A DNA stretch of 64,000 bases from CAVRUH01 sp963822595 (GCA_963822595.1 CAWGIG010000004.1:1-64000); one strand, 5' to 3'; counted from the stretch's first letter, positions 10,065 to 19,941 are shown. Program-made: numbers and translations. Notes: generated from the sequence alone by a model not told the origin.

Positions 10065-10492
10065 CGAACGCCGGCGATGCCGGCTTCACCTTGCTCGAAG
10101 TGATCATCGCGTTCGCCATCTCTGCGCTGGCGGTGGGCGTGCTCTACGAGGGCGCCACGGGCGGGCTTGCCGCCACCGGCTCCGCCGCGAAGACGGCGAG
10201 GCGCTGCTGCTGGCAAAATCACATCTCGCGGCGATCGGCCATGGCGACGCTGATCGCGCAGCAGGAAAGCAGCGGCGTCGATGGCGACGGCTATAGCTGG
10301 CACCTGCACATCCGTCCGCTCGCCACGCGCGAAATGAACTTGTCCGACAGCGACCGCGCGAACGACACGAAGCCTACGAATGCGGTCCTGTACGACGTCT
10401 GGTGACGGAGAGCTGGGAAGATGGACGGCGCCACCGCGCAGGTCTCGCTCGACACACATCGCCTCGACATGCGTACGGCAGAGGGCGAATGA
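10054..10492 (+). CDS. gspI: type II secretion minor pseudopilin GspI-like, frameshifted
   Basis: The class III prepilin signature GFTLLEVIIAFAISALAVGV is plain. The body (GSAAKTAEALLLAKSHLAAI in joined frames, then YSWHLHIRPL) fits GspI, the minor pseudopilin that nucleates the GspI-J-K tip. The ATG at 10054 overlaps the end of gspH but is one base out of frame with the signature, so an indel lies between them. The stop is taken at 10490-10492, where ATGA overlaps the gspJ start. The order H-I-J-K supports the assignment. Confidence 0.72.
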
Positions 10493-11088
10493 AACGCGAG
10501 ACGGCTTCACCCTGATGGAGATGATCGTCGCGGTGGTCGGTTCTCGGCTTCGTCATGGTGGGCCTGGCACAGGCCTCGCGATTCGGCATCGACGCCTGGA
10601 CATGCGCGAAACTCGCCGAGCGCGGGTCGCAGACATGGAACGCGTGGATCGCGTGTTGCGTCTGCTCATCAACAGACGGCGGCACCGCTCGCGGCGGACG
10701 ACAAGACGTTCGTCGGCCAGGAACATCGTTTCCAGATCGTGACGCGTTTGCCGGACCAGCCGGACACCGACCCGGTGCGGCGCGCCCAGGTCGCGGTCGG
10801 CGTCGATGACGAGCACCGGCTGCTGTTGCGCTGGCAACCGCACGCCAACGCGGTCGCGCTGAAGCCGCTACCGCCGCCGGAACAGATCGTCCTGGTGGAA
10901 GGCGTCGATCATATCGACATCACGGTACCGGCAGGCCGGTAGAGCGATGGCGGCAAATGGATGACGCGGTGTGGGACGACGCCTCGCTGCCGGCGCTCGT
11001 CCAGCTGCACATCGTGCTGCAGAACGAACATCACGTGTGGCCGGTGATCCAGGTCGCCACGATGATCGATCCGAACGGCAGCTTCTGA
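10489..11088 (+). CDS. gspJ: type II secretion minor pseudopilin GspJ-like, frameshifted
   Basis: It starts MKRE then, after an indel, GFTLMEMIVAVVVLGFVMVG, the prepilin cleavage and helix region. Later segments (RRAQVAVGVDDEHRLLLRWQ, QIVLVEGVDHIDI) match GspJ-type beta-rich tip subunits. The ATG overlaps the stop of gspI by four bases, and it ends NGSF-stop one base before the gspK ATG, so the genes are closely coupled. At least three indels interrupt the frame. Confidence 0.7.
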
Positions 11089-11089
11089 C

Positions 11090-11976
11090 ATGCGGCCGCG
11101 CCGGGCCCGAGCGCCCGAGGCTCTCGAACAAGGCCCCGGTGATCCGGCTTCGCGCTGCTGATCGTGCTGTGGACCATGGTGCTGCTGGCGCTGCTGGCCG
11201 CGCAGGTGACCGGCGCCGGGCGCGCGGAGACGCAGATGGCAGCGGCGCTTGCGGCTTGCGGCGAACTGGAAGCCGCGGCCGATGGCGCCATCTACGAAAC
11301 GATTTGGCACATGCTGGATGGCGGTGGCGACATGTGGCAGCCCGGCGCCGCATCCTACGATCTGCATGAGCCGGCCGGCCTGGTGCACGTCGAAGTCATG
11401 CGACGAGCGCGGCAAGATGGACATCAACCAGGTGCCGCCCGGTCTGCTGGCCGGCCTGTTCAGCGTACTCGGCGCCGACGACAGCGACCGCCAACGCGGT
11501 CGCCAACGCCATCGGCGACTGGCGCAGCCAGTCCGTCGGCGGCGATGCCGACGAGCAACGTGCCGCCGGAATATCGCATGGAAGGCGCGCCTGTGGGGTC
11601 CGCCGGGCCAGGAAATCGAACGGCTGGATGAGTTGAAGCTGGTGCGCGGCATGACGCCGCAACTCTACGAAGCGCTCGTTGCCCTATCTGACACTGGCGC
11701 TGGAACAGGGGCCCTGGCTGCAATATGCCAGCCCGGTCGTGCTGGCGGCCATCCAGAAAGCCAAGCGAATCGCCGGCCTGACGGTGGACGACGCCGGATG
11801 TGCGCGGCCCAGTCGTGCTGCGGCTCATCGCGACCGCACAGGGTCCCGGCGACGCCCGCTTCGTCCGCCAGCGTGCTGATGCGTTTCGATGGCACGCTGA
11901 GCGGACCTGCCTGGAAGTATCGGATATCTGGAGTGGGATTGAGGGTGTTACGCCAACGCCTTGGGGCATTCGGTGA
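11090..11976 (+). CDS. gspK: type II secretion minor pseudopilin GspK-like, frameshifted
   Basis: GspK caps the pseudopilus tip. After a basic start comes the hydrophobic segment ALLIVLWTMVLLALLAAQVT, unusual in lacking the strict Glu-5 seen in other pseudopilins, as is common for GspK. Further segments are GRAETQMAAALAACGELEAA, KMDINQVPPGLLAGLFSVLG, AIGDW, EYRMEGAPVGSAGPGNR-like and ELKLVRGMTPQLYE, the last being the family's SAM-like helix-hairpin motif. The likely stop is after TPTPWGIR at 11974-11976. Several indels are present. It completes the H-I-J-K run. Confidence 0.75.
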
Positions 11977-12013
11977 CTTTTATCAGGCGGCGTGGAAATC
12001 AGAACGGAAGCAG

Positions 12014-12042
12014 TTCTTTTTTGAAAAAAAGAACCAAAAAAC
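12014..12042. repeat. poly-T/poly-A palindrome, interrupted by IS
   Basis: The string gttcttttttgaaaaaaag plus aaccaaaaaac is the same palindrome as at 7049. It follows the gspK stop and abuts the left end of the first IS1595-like element, so it was probably the target site. Confidence 0.55.
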
Positions 12043-13088
12043 TTTCCCGCTTATCAACCAATCGACACGGCCTCTGCTGCGTAGACGGATCGCCGAGTGA
12101 GGCGGGAAGCGGTTATAGCGCGGCACAGTGCTGGCACCATGCCGGTCATTTCGCGCCTGCGGTTTGTGGTCCAGCAGAACGAGCCGAGATAATCGTCAGC
12201 GTGCTTGGCCGAAATGGTCTTGTGCGTGGCCTTGATGGCGGTGCTGAGATTGGCGATCGCGGTGTTAACCACGAAGAACGGCGCTCCGCGTGCCCGCGCC
12301 GGGCGTTTGCTGCCTGTGACAGTGGCATGGTGCGTGCGCCCAGCTTGGCCCAGCGCGTTGAATGCACGCAGCCCGTCGGTGTGCACATGTGCGGTGGTGG
12401 CGATGCATTTATCGGCAAATGCCTTGACTGCACTAAAAGAAAAACGACTGACCACCTTCATGGCAAGGTGTCCCATGCGCCCGTTATCATGCCGCTCGGC
12501 GGCCGCGATGACCGGCGTTTTACCTGCCGGACCCGAACCTTTGTTACGCTCGCCACCGAGATAGACGTCATCGGCTTCAACCACCGGAGCGGCGCCCCCA
12601 TCGTCGTCGGGGCCGCCCAGAACGTAACGGGCTTCGCGCTGGGTCATTGCGTGATGCAGGCGTTTCTCGAGATACCAGGCAGTCGGATAACTCACGCCCA
12701 GCCGACGCCCGAGTTCGACCGCGGAAATGCTCTGCTTGGTGCTGGTCATCGCATGCATGGCGCGAAACCAGGTGGTAAGCGGCAACTTCGTGCTGGCCAT
12801 GACGGTGCCCGACGTCAACGACCAGCGCCGGTTGCAAACGTGCAGCCGATCCGGCGCCCCGAGACATAAATTCGCGTGTTCCCACAAGCAGGACACGCCA
12901 TTCCGGCCGCGTTGCGCGCAGCCAGCAAGGCGGCAAAACATTGCTCCTCCCTGCCGAATTGCTGTTCGAACGCCGCATCAGTCATCCCCTTCATCAACGC
13001 CCGCATTGCGCACCTCCATTGCTCGGCCAATCATGCACGAAAACAATGCGTTGTACAAGAGCGTGTTACTTGGTTGATAAGCGGGAAA
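12043..13088 (-). mobile_element. IS1595-family element A
   Basis: Terminal inverted repeats TTTCCCGCTTATCAACCAA (12043-12061) and its complement (about 13070-13088) enclose one transposase gene. The sequence AAAACTTT occurs on both sides of the ends, consistent with the 8-bp target duplication of IS1595 elements, but poly-A length uncertainty blurs the exact boundary. The right end directly touches element B. Confidence 0.8.
12054..13030 (-). CDS. IS1595-family transposase, one indel
   Basis: The N-terminal part (from 13030) has MACPACGNTRIYVSGRR, a degraded zinc-ribbon; the frame then shifts near 12,850. The rest carries STKLPLTTWFRAMHAMTSTK, ISAVELGRRLGVSYPTAWYL, VVEADDVYLGGERN, HVHTDGLRAFNALG and NRRREMTGMVPAL, the ISXO2-like DDE core of IS1595 transposases. 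The expected acidic residues in VEADD and HTDG are present. The net indel makes the copy inactive as sequenced, but it could be a read error. Confidence 0.82.
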
Positions 13089-13090
13089 AA

Positions 13091-14171
13091 CTTTCTTGTT
13101 TACGCACTATCCTCAGCCGTCCTGATGCGGTACATAGCGTGAACATCTGGGTTAGGCAAGAGGCTGATATGGCTCGCAATAAGGTTCAGTTTCAGAAGGG
13201 TCTCAGCGAGATCGCGTTTGGCGCGCTTTATGGTACCGAGGAAAAATGCCGTGCGGTGGTCATTGCGTCGCGCTGGCCGGATGGCTTCGTTTGCCCAGCT
13301 TGCGGCGGTCGAGCCTATAGCGAAGTGAAGACCCGCGGGCTGTATCAGTGCAGCGCATGCCGCAGGCAAACCTCGCCAATCGCCGGCACCATCTTCGCCT
13401 CCACCAAACTGCCGCTGACCACCTGGTTTCGCGCTCAATATCATCTCACCCAGAGCAAGCAGGGCATTTCGAGTATCGAATTGGGCCGTCGCCTCGGCGT
13501 CACGCAGACAACTGCCTGGAAAATCAAGCACAAACTCAAACAGGTGATGATGGAGCGAGACGCCAGCAAGCGTTTGGCTGGGCGCGTCGAGGCCGATGAT
13601 GCTTATGTCGGCGGCGAACGGACAGGTGGCAAGCGCGGTCGCGGCGCGGCCGGTAAAACACCTTTCGTGGCCGCCGTCGAGACCACGATAACCGGCCAGC
13701 CGGTGCGCATTCATCTGCGTCGCGTCATCAACTTCTGCAACCACGGGATTTCGACATTTGCCAAGCGGAGCCTCGATCCCGCCTGCGAGGTCGTCACCGA
13801 CGGCCTGGCATGCTTTGGTGCGGTCAGAGACGCCGGATGCAAGCATATCGTCGTCAAGACCGGCTCCGGCGTCGCCGCAGCGCGCACTGGCGCATTCAAA
13901 TGGGTGAACACGGCGCTCGGCAACATCAAGGCGGCCTTGGTTGGCACCTATCGCGCGATCGACCAGAAGCATGTGCCACGCTACCTTGCCGAATTCGAAT
14001 ATCGCTTCAATCGTCGCTACGACCTCGCAGCCATGCTGCCCCAACTCACTTGGGCCGCAGTGCGCACCACGCCAATGCCCTACCGACTGCTGAAGCTACC
14101 AGATGTTTTCGCATGACCAATCGCCATACGGGATCAAAAAGTCAGCTGAGGATAGTACGTAAACAAGAAAG
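13091..14171 (+). mobile_element. IS1595-family element B
   Basis: A 27-bp inverted repeat, starting CTTTCTTGTTTACGCACTAT at 13091-13117 and matched at 14145-14171 with one mismatch, encloses an intact transposase gene. The left end lies two or three bases from the right end of element A. No clear target duplication is visible, so it may have inserted into the duplication of element A or lost flanking sequence. Confidence 0.85.
13169..14116 (+). CDS. IS1595-family transposase, intact
   Basis: This 315-residue transposase starts at the ATG of MARNKVQFQKGLSEIAFGAL. An N-terminal zinc ribbon (FVCPACGGRAYSEVKTRGLY, then QCSACRRQTS) is followed by the ISXO2-like DDE domain: RVEADDAYVGGERTGGKRG, EVVTDGLACFGAVRDAG, and AEFEYRFNRRYDL with the last catalytic-region residues. 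Unlike element A it is uninterrupted and could be active. It is related to, but clearly diverged from, the transposase of element A, and lies divergent to it. Confidence 0.92.
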   Translation: MARNKVQFQKGLSEIAFGALYGTEEKCRAVVIASRWPDGFVCPACGGRAYSEVKTRGLYQCSACRRQTSPIAGTIFASTKLPLTTWFRAQYHLTQSKQGISSIELGRRLGVTQTTAWKIKHKLKQVMMERDASKRLAGRVEADDAYVGGERTGGKRGRGAAGKTPFVAAVETTITGQPVRIHLRRVINFCNHGISTFAKRSLDPACEVVTDGLACFGAVRDAGCKHIVVKTGSGVAAARTGAFKWVNTALGNIKAALVGTYRAIDQKHVPRYLAEFEYRFNRRYDLAAMLPQLTWAAVRTTPMPYRLLKLPDVFA

Positions 14172-14261
14172 TCTTTTGCTTCTTTTCTTCAGAAAAGAGG
14201 TCCTTTCTTCCCTGTTCTTCCTTTCACCCCACCTGGGCAACTACGAAAAAGAAGACCTTTC

Positions 14262-15617
14262 CTACTCGCCACCGCCGATGCGCAGGATTTTCGGCGGCTT
14301 GTAGGCGCCACTGAGCAACGCCGCATCCGGTCCGTAGGTTCGCAAAATCAGCCGAAACGCACCGCTGGGCGCGGGCAGCCAATTCGCCGAATTGGCGGGC
14401 GCCGGATGCTGAATGACGATACGCAGGCTGCCATCTGGTGCATACTGCAGGCCGGTGGTGCGATCGGTGATGGCGTAGCGTCTGATGGGATTACCCACCA
14501 GCAGCAGATCATCGCCATAGAGGACCAGGGACCAGAACGCGCGCGCCGGCGGCAATTCCCCCTTGGGAAAGGTAATCGTGTAGCGATCCTCACCGGTCAA
14601 CGTTTCGCCTTCCGCGTCATGCAACGCCACGAAGTGAGAATGATTGCTGCGCGACATTGGCGCCGGGGCCGACGAGATTGGTGGACGCAGGGCCAGCGGG
14701 TCCGCGATGAAGTTGGTGATGTGATAATCGACACGCCACCCATTGCTGTCGACAGTCCCCGAAACGCCTTGATTTTCTGCAGCGCGCCGGTAAGCGCGTT
14801 GCGCAGTGTATCGGCCGGCAGCCTGGTCACCGCGCCGGTGCCGAGGGCAAGCGGCGCCAATTGATCAAACTCCGGCGCCTCCTGTGCTGGCGGCGGATAG
14901 CGGTGGACCAGCACATCCAGTTCGCTGAAATAGGCCTCGGGATCATCGGAAAGATCGAGCTTCGGGAAGAGGTTGAGGGCCTCCCCTTCCGCAATCGGCG
15001 GTTGACGATCGGCGGATAACCCGTCAATGGCGCCAGTCGGCTCAACCAGCCTGCAAGCGTTGCGCGGCTTTAAGACCCGTGTCGCCCCCACAACCAGCGT
15101 AAGTGCTAGCGCCAGCACAAGCGTGGTCGTTGCAGCCATTTGTTTCGCGCCAGCCGGAACCACTCCCCTGCCCACCCCGGCGGCGTGATGGCGTAAAGGC
15201 CCGGACCCGCAGCGGTTTACGCCCTTCCCGGCGTAGCCCAGTATCGTCTGATAGGCGTTAATAAGCTGGACCGTGTAATATCGTATATCGGATTCCGGCA
15301 GTTCCAGAACCACCGGGCCTTTGGAAAGATCGAGCCAGGCAAAGCCGTAGATCGTATCGATTTCAGCGCGGCGAGTTTAGTCGCGGGCGTGGCCAACGTC
15401 TCGTTCAAATAGAAGCGGTTGCTCGCCACGCCGCTTTTTGAGCGAGCGCGAAATATCGTCCCATATCTACCAGCGGGAAGCCCCAAATGGCCGCTTGCAT
15501 GGCCAATCGTTGCGGTGAGGCCTGCGGTGCCGCCGCACGCGAAGCCGCGTCACCGAGCAACACCAATCCGGCTGCCCCCAGCACCTCCCGGCGCGACACA
15601 CGGAATTTCTCACTCAC
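14262..15617 (-). CDS. DUF1254/DUF1214 exported protein, frameshifted
   Basis: Joined frames give a protein of ~450 residues. The N-terminus carries a twin-arginine signal (VSRREVLGAAGLVLLGDAAS, then RAAA). The DUF1254 part includes QRLAMQAAIWGFPLVDMGRY, FYLNETLATPATKL and ELPESDIRYYTVQLINAYQT. The C-terminal DUF1214 part includes EDRYTITFPKGELPPARAFW, SLVLYG, LQYAPDGSLRIVIQ and GAFRLILRTYGPD. These proteins are usually periplasmic and of unknown function. The GTG at 15617 is chosen because it places the signal at the N-terminus; an ATG at 15743 is possible. At least four indels are present. Confidence 0.82.
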
Positions 15618-15931
15618 TGCCAATCCCCCATTGCTCGCCGTCACACGATCCGGCACCCCTTCTGCTGCCGCCTCATTCAAATCTGGCCGCGCAATCCATG
15701 CCCGCGGATCCCGCGACAAGTTCGGCACCGGGGCCAGGTTCACCGCCAGGGAAGGTATGCCCCACGTGATACGAAAGTATAAAATACTATTTGCAGTAGT
15801 GTTATTCGCTCCTGGCCAGGAAAATGCTGGTGTTCATCGCCTTCTTCACAGGTAGCTCAGCCCGTTGACAGCTCCAGATTGTACGTTCAATGAACGTATG
15901 ACAAGAGTTCTACGTACAACAGGAGTCATAC

Positions 15932-16545
15932 ATGCTAACCAACGGCCGATATGCGTTGGTTTTTTGCAACACTATGCAAAAAGTGTTTTCTCGTCGGATC
16001 TGGTTGTCCCTCTGCGCCGTGACGCTGTCGGCTCCCGCCCTCGGCGACCCGCCAGCCGCGGCACCGACCCTAGTCGCGTAGACATGCACGCGGCAATGGC
16101 AAAGGCGTAGAGGAAGTCGTGGTGACCGCCCGGCATCGGGCGGAAAAAGCGCAGAAGGTGCCAATTCCGCTGACCGCCGTCAGCGCGGCGAAGCTGTCCA
16201 ATACGAATACGACATCGATTACTCAACTCGAGTTTCTGGTGCCGACCCTGCAGGTGAGCGAATTCAATCCGCGCAACACCAGTTTCAACATTCGTGGCGT
16301 TGGCAACAACGTCGCCTCCTCCAATGACGGGTTGGAGGCCGGGGTAGGTGTATATGTCGACGGCGTCCTATACGCGCGGCCGGGCGTTGCATCGTTCGAT
16401 CTTCCCGACATCTCGGATGTGCAGGTGCTACGCGGGCCACAGGGCACGTTGTTCGGCAAGAACACCACGGCCGGCGCCATCGATGTTCATTCGAAATTGC
16501 CTAGCTTTACACCAGAAGCTTCATTCGAAGCTTCCGTCGGCAATT
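15932..16545 (+). CDS. TonB-dependent receptor, N-terminal part, cut at junction
   Basis: The ATG at 15932 has a ribosome-binding site (aggag) and begins a signal peptide (SRRIWLSLCAVTLSAPALG). After an indel near 16,080 comes the TonB box and plug: EEVVVTARHRAEKAQKVPIP, FNPRNTSFNIRGVGNN, GVYVDGVLYARPGVASF, and DVQVLRGPQGTLFGKNTTAG. Such receptors import siderophores or glycans through the outer membrane. The reading ends at SFEASVGNY, where the base composition switches to AT-rich. The beta-barrel of ~550 residues is missing. This gene marks the join between the two sequence types. Confidence 0.85.
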
Positions 16546-16560
16546 ATTATAATTATTATT
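16530..16560. other. junction between GC-rich and AT-rich sequence
   Basis: Left of about 16,540 the codons and GC content belong to the proteobacterial TonB receptor. Right of it the sequence becomes a low-complexity AAT/TAT run (attattataattattattat) and then AT-rich chlamydial-type sequence with long open frames. No insertion sequence, tRNA or repeat marks the site. This is most simply an assembly chimera. Confidence 0.75.
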
Positions 16561-16565
16561 ATAAT

Positions 16566-16594
16566 TTGACCTATAAACTGTTATGATATATCAT
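16566..16594 (+). promoter_or_regulatory. sigma70-like promoter of repeat-protein array 1
   Basis: TTGACC (16566-16571) and TATCAT (16589-16594) are separated by 17 bp, 54 bp ahead of the first paralogue's ATG. The leader ends aataataattgcagatt before the ATG, similar to the leaders of the 36.4-kb and 41.3-kb genes. Confidence 0.5.
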
Positions 16595-16647
16595 CTATGT
16601 AGTTTTTAAAATACATTTAATTTTCATACCAATAATAATTGCAGATT

Positions 16648-19600
16648 ATGAGCTTTCTAAAAGTCTTAGGGTATTCCTCTCCAATCCAGTTTATGGAAGA
16701 ACTGAGTAGCAATAAGGCGATGGCAATTCTCATGGGTAAAACGCAGCTATATAAAATAGCTAAACTCTGTGCGAAGGACCATGGCGCGGCAACTGCCATG
16801 AATATTCAAAATTTTCAAATTGAAAATAAAAGACATTTATACAAGATTGCCAAAATCTGTGCAAAGCAGGATAGTCGGGCAATAGCAGATAACTTCAAAA
16901 ACTTCGCCCTCGAAAATAACGCCCATGTATTCAAAATCGCCAAAATCTGCGCCCAGCATCGTGGCAGTTATACAGCAGAAAAAATCAAAATTTACCGAAT
17001 TAAAGATAAATCACAGTTATCTGAATTAGCCCTCATTTGTGCTGAGTACGATACCCTAGGAACAGCAAGATTTATCGAAAACTTTGAAATTGAAGATAAG
17101 ACCTACTTATACGAGATCGCCAAACTTATCGCCCCGAAGGATGGCTTTGCAGTATCTAAAAATATTAAAAACTTTGGAATCGAGAATAAGACACATCTCT
17201 ATGAAATCGCCAAGCTCTGCGCTCAGGAAAATGGAGAACAAACAGCCGAAAACATCAAAAACTTCGGGATAGAAGATCCAAAGCAATTATTGGAAATCGC
17301 CAAGCTCTGCGCTCACCAGAATGGAGGTGGAACAGCCCATTGTATCGAGAACTTCTGTATTATAGATAAGATGCATTTATATGAGATGGCTAAGCTATGC
17401 GCAGAACGTGGTGGCGGTGGAACAGTCCACAATATCGTTAAGTTTGACTTAGATAAAACTCAATTTTTAGAGATCGTCAAAATCTGCGCTGAAAGGGATG
17501 GCGGTACAGTAGCTGCACTCATCCAAGATTTGGGTATTAACGATAAAACTCAATTATTTGAAATCGCCAAGATCTGCGCGAAAAGTGATGGTTGGGGAAC
17601 AACCTATTATATTAAAAATTTCGGAATTGAAGATAACGAACAATTATTTGAGATCGCTAAACTCTCCGCACAGCAGCATGGCATGGGAACAGCTGCCCGT
17701 ATTCACAACTATGGGATTAAAAACAAGGCCCAGTTATTTGAAATCGCCAAACTATGCGCTCAAGAGAATGGTAGCGGAACGGCCATGTATATTGGAGGAT
17801 TTCAGTTCGAAGATAAGGCACAACTCTTTGAGATCGCCAAGATCTGCGCTCAAAAGTATGGGGGTGGAACGGCGAAATGCATTTACAACTTCAACTTAGA
17901 AGAGAAAGAACAACTCATTGAGATTGCGAAGATCTGCGCTAAGTATAATGGATCCGGAACAGCTCAACATTTTAGGGAATTTCGAATCGATGACCCCGAA
18001 GTACGATGGGAACTGTTTCTGGAATGTTTTAAATCAGAAAATAAAGCTGTTGGTTACATCAAATCCTTTCTTCCACTTCCTCAAGGTGTAGGATTAAATG
18101 CGATCCTTCTTGCGGAATTACTTTTTAAGATCCTCGATAAGGCTCCAGAACATATTGCGCTTCGAGAGGAATTTTTTATTAAAATTAAAAGCTTGATTGA
18201 AGAGCTATCCTGTACGAATGGGGGTAAAGAAAAATTTCTCAAAATGAGTGCCAAAATCTCAACATACGAAATGCATATTCAGAATGAGACAATGTCTTGG
18301 CTTTTGAAAGCCTTATTTTTAAGCCTTCGGATGCCAAAGGAAAATCTCAATTGGATATTGGAAAGTGAATTATTAGTCAAACTTTCGGAGCTTCACGAGC
18401 CCCGTCTTCGATCCCTTTTAACCCCCGGTCTCTTTGAATTAACTAACAGATATGCCCCTAGAGGAACAAAAGGCCTGCCGTTGATAGCGATTCCCTTCTT
18501 TCAACTGCAAAATCTAGGAGCTGAGGAAGAAAAACTCAAGCAAATAGCCAAAACCCTCAAACGTGAACAGAATAAGTCCGATATTTTAAAGAATCCAGTC
18601 ACTGTACAAACCATTCTACATATGGTCCATTTGCTAGCCTCAACTGATATTTTTTCTTCAGACGAAAAGGTTTTGGCAATGGATAGAATCTTCTTTAAAC
18701 AAGATAAATCCATCGAGGATAATATTGGAACACTCTTAAAGAGAATTGCAGCGGCAAATGGTCTTTTGCAAATGCAAAATAAAGAATGGCCAAAATCTCT
18801 TAAAGATATTAATGAGGAATTTCGGGCCTCCTTCGAAAAACTCATCCCTATTGACTTCAAGGGAGTTGTCTCAAAGCGATATGACGAAATATTTGGATCA
18901 AGTCGCAATCCCTATGGTCTGATTATCTATGCAGCAGGTCTTCAAACCCTCGGTGAACCCGAAGTCATGAATTGCCTTGGAGCTTACGTCAGCACTGTTT
19001 TTAATGGAACCTTCAAAGAAACACGCTACGATACAGACAAAAATCCCCACCTCAAAACAATTGCAGAAGCACGTCCGGATTTGATTGAACAGTGGAAACA
19101 AAATTCTGAAAAACCTTTTGAGATATCTCAAAAAGAAGAAAAAAGAGATTTTAATTGCAAAGAGTGGATCAAAACCAAGTTGATCGATGATAGGCATCTA
19201 GGTCAAACAAAAATTCCCTTTATTGAGAATTATTTCAAAGCAAACACAACTGAAGAAAAAGAGCTGGTTTCCAAAAATTTAGCAGAAGAGCTGCAAAAAG
19301 CGCCTAGCGAAATACTCAAGCTGCAACAGGCCTGTATTGCCTTTGCTGAGTCCTCTTCTGAAAACTTTATTCTCCCCCTTAAAGAAATACAAGCCTATGT
19401 AGATCCAAGCGCTGAATTTGCCAATGATGTTAAAGGAATGCTTCAGCCAAAGAGGAAGTGCACAGAACTTAAAATTGTGAACACGGATGATCCGGTCGAT
19501 CTGCTTCTTTGCGGCACCGATGTCGGCGGAAGTTGCCAGAGGCTCGGAGGTGACCCAAAACTCAATAAGGGGTTGCTTGGTTATCTCATGGATGGAAAAA

Positions 19601-19941
19601 ACCGTCTTTTGGCAATCAAAGATGCAAAAGGAAAAATTATTATACGGTGCATCTTGCGCCTTATGTGGGATGAGGAGCGACCCGTCCTCTATCGTGAGCG
19701 CTATTATCAAGACCACCACGATTCAAGACTCATAAATGCATTGAATCAGGCCGCAGTAGAATTAGCGAAAGCGTTGAATGTACCTCTGACATCTGCGGAT
19801 AAAGGCATACCGTATGGAAAACCTCTTCATGCATTAGGAAGTCCTGTGCCTTACGAATACAGCGACGCCGCCCGAGGCATCAAAAAAGCGGGCGCCTACA
19901 CAATCATAAACGCAAACACAATCAAAGAAGGTGAAGTATGA
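16648..19941 (+). CDS. giant solenoid-repeat protein, paralogue 1
   Basis: I recognise no named family. The protein (about 1097 residues) lacks most of the N-terminal domain of its relatives. After ~45 residues it has about 14 tandem 30-residue units of the form DKTQLFEIAKLCAQENG plus GTAMYIKNFGI, each predicted to make two helices, hence an alpha-solenoid. A VRWELFLECF cap follows, then the ~600-residue conserved C-terminal region with EPRLRSLLTPGLFEL, SRNPYGLIIYAAGLQTL, DDPVDLLLCGTDVGGSCQRL and IIRCILRLMWDEERPVLYRE. The start is the ATG of MSFLKV, matching the relatives, not the TTG nine bases earlier. The last codons (KEGEV) carry the ribosome-binding site of the next gene. Secretion to a host is possible but unproven. 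Confidence 0.85.
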   Translation: MSFLKVLGYSSPIQFMEELSSNKAMAILMGKTQLYKIAKLCAKDHGAATAMNIQNFQIENKRHLYKIAKICAKQDSRAIADNFKNFALENNAHVFKIAKICAQHRGSYTAEKIKIYRIKDKSQLSELALICAEYDTLGTARFIENFEIEDKTYLYEIAKLIAPKDGFAVSKNIKNFGIENKTHLYEIAKLCAQENGEQTAENIKNFGIEDPKQLLEIAKLCAHQNGGGTAHCIENFCIIDKMHLYEMAKLCAERGGGGTVHNIVKFDLDKTQFLEIVKICAERDGGTVAALIQDLGINDKTQLFEIAKICAKSDGWGTTYYIKNFGIEDNEQLFEIAKLSAQQHGMGTAARIHNYGIKNKAQLFEIAKLCAQENGSGTAMYIGGFQFEDKAQLFEIAKICAQKYGGGTAKCIYNFNLEEKEQLIEIAKICAKYNGSGTAQHFREFRIDDPEVRWELFLECFKSENKAVGYIKSFLPLPQGVGLNAILLAELLFKILDKAPEHIALREEFFIKIKSLIEELSCTNGGKEKFLKMSAKISTYEMHIQNETMSWLLKALFLSLRMPKENLNWILESELLVKLSELHEPRLRSLLTPGLFELTNRYAPRGTKGLPLIAIPFFQLQNLGAEEEKLKQIAKTLKREQNKSDILKNPVTVQTILHMVHLLASTDIFSSDEKVLAMDRIFFKQDKSIEDNIGTLLKRIAAANGLLQMQNKEWPKSLKDINEEFRASFEKLIPIDFKGVVSKRYDEIFGSSRNPYGLIIYAAGLQTLGEPEVMNCLGAYVSTVFNGTFKETRYDTDKNPHLKTIAEARPDLIEQWKQNSEKPFEISQKEEKRDFNCKEWIKTKLIDDRHLGQTKIPFIENYFKANTTEEKELVSKNLAEELQKAPSEILKLQQACIAFAESSSENFILPLKEIQAYVDPSAEFANDVKGMLQPKRKCTELKIVNTDDPVDLLLCGTDVGGSCQRLGGDPKLNKGLLGYLMDGKNRLLAIKDAKGKIIIRCILRLMWDEERPVLYRERYYQDHHDSRLINALNQAAVELAKALNVPLTSADKGIPYGKPLHALGSPVPYEYSDAARGIKKAGAYTIINANTIKEGEV

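Noticed and set aside
16530..16600. Genuine horizontal transfer between an alphaproteobacterium and a chlamydia at the junction
   Set aside because: No integrase, IS, tRNA or target duplication is present, and the error pattern changes at the same point; a chimera is simpler. Kept as a question in the findings.
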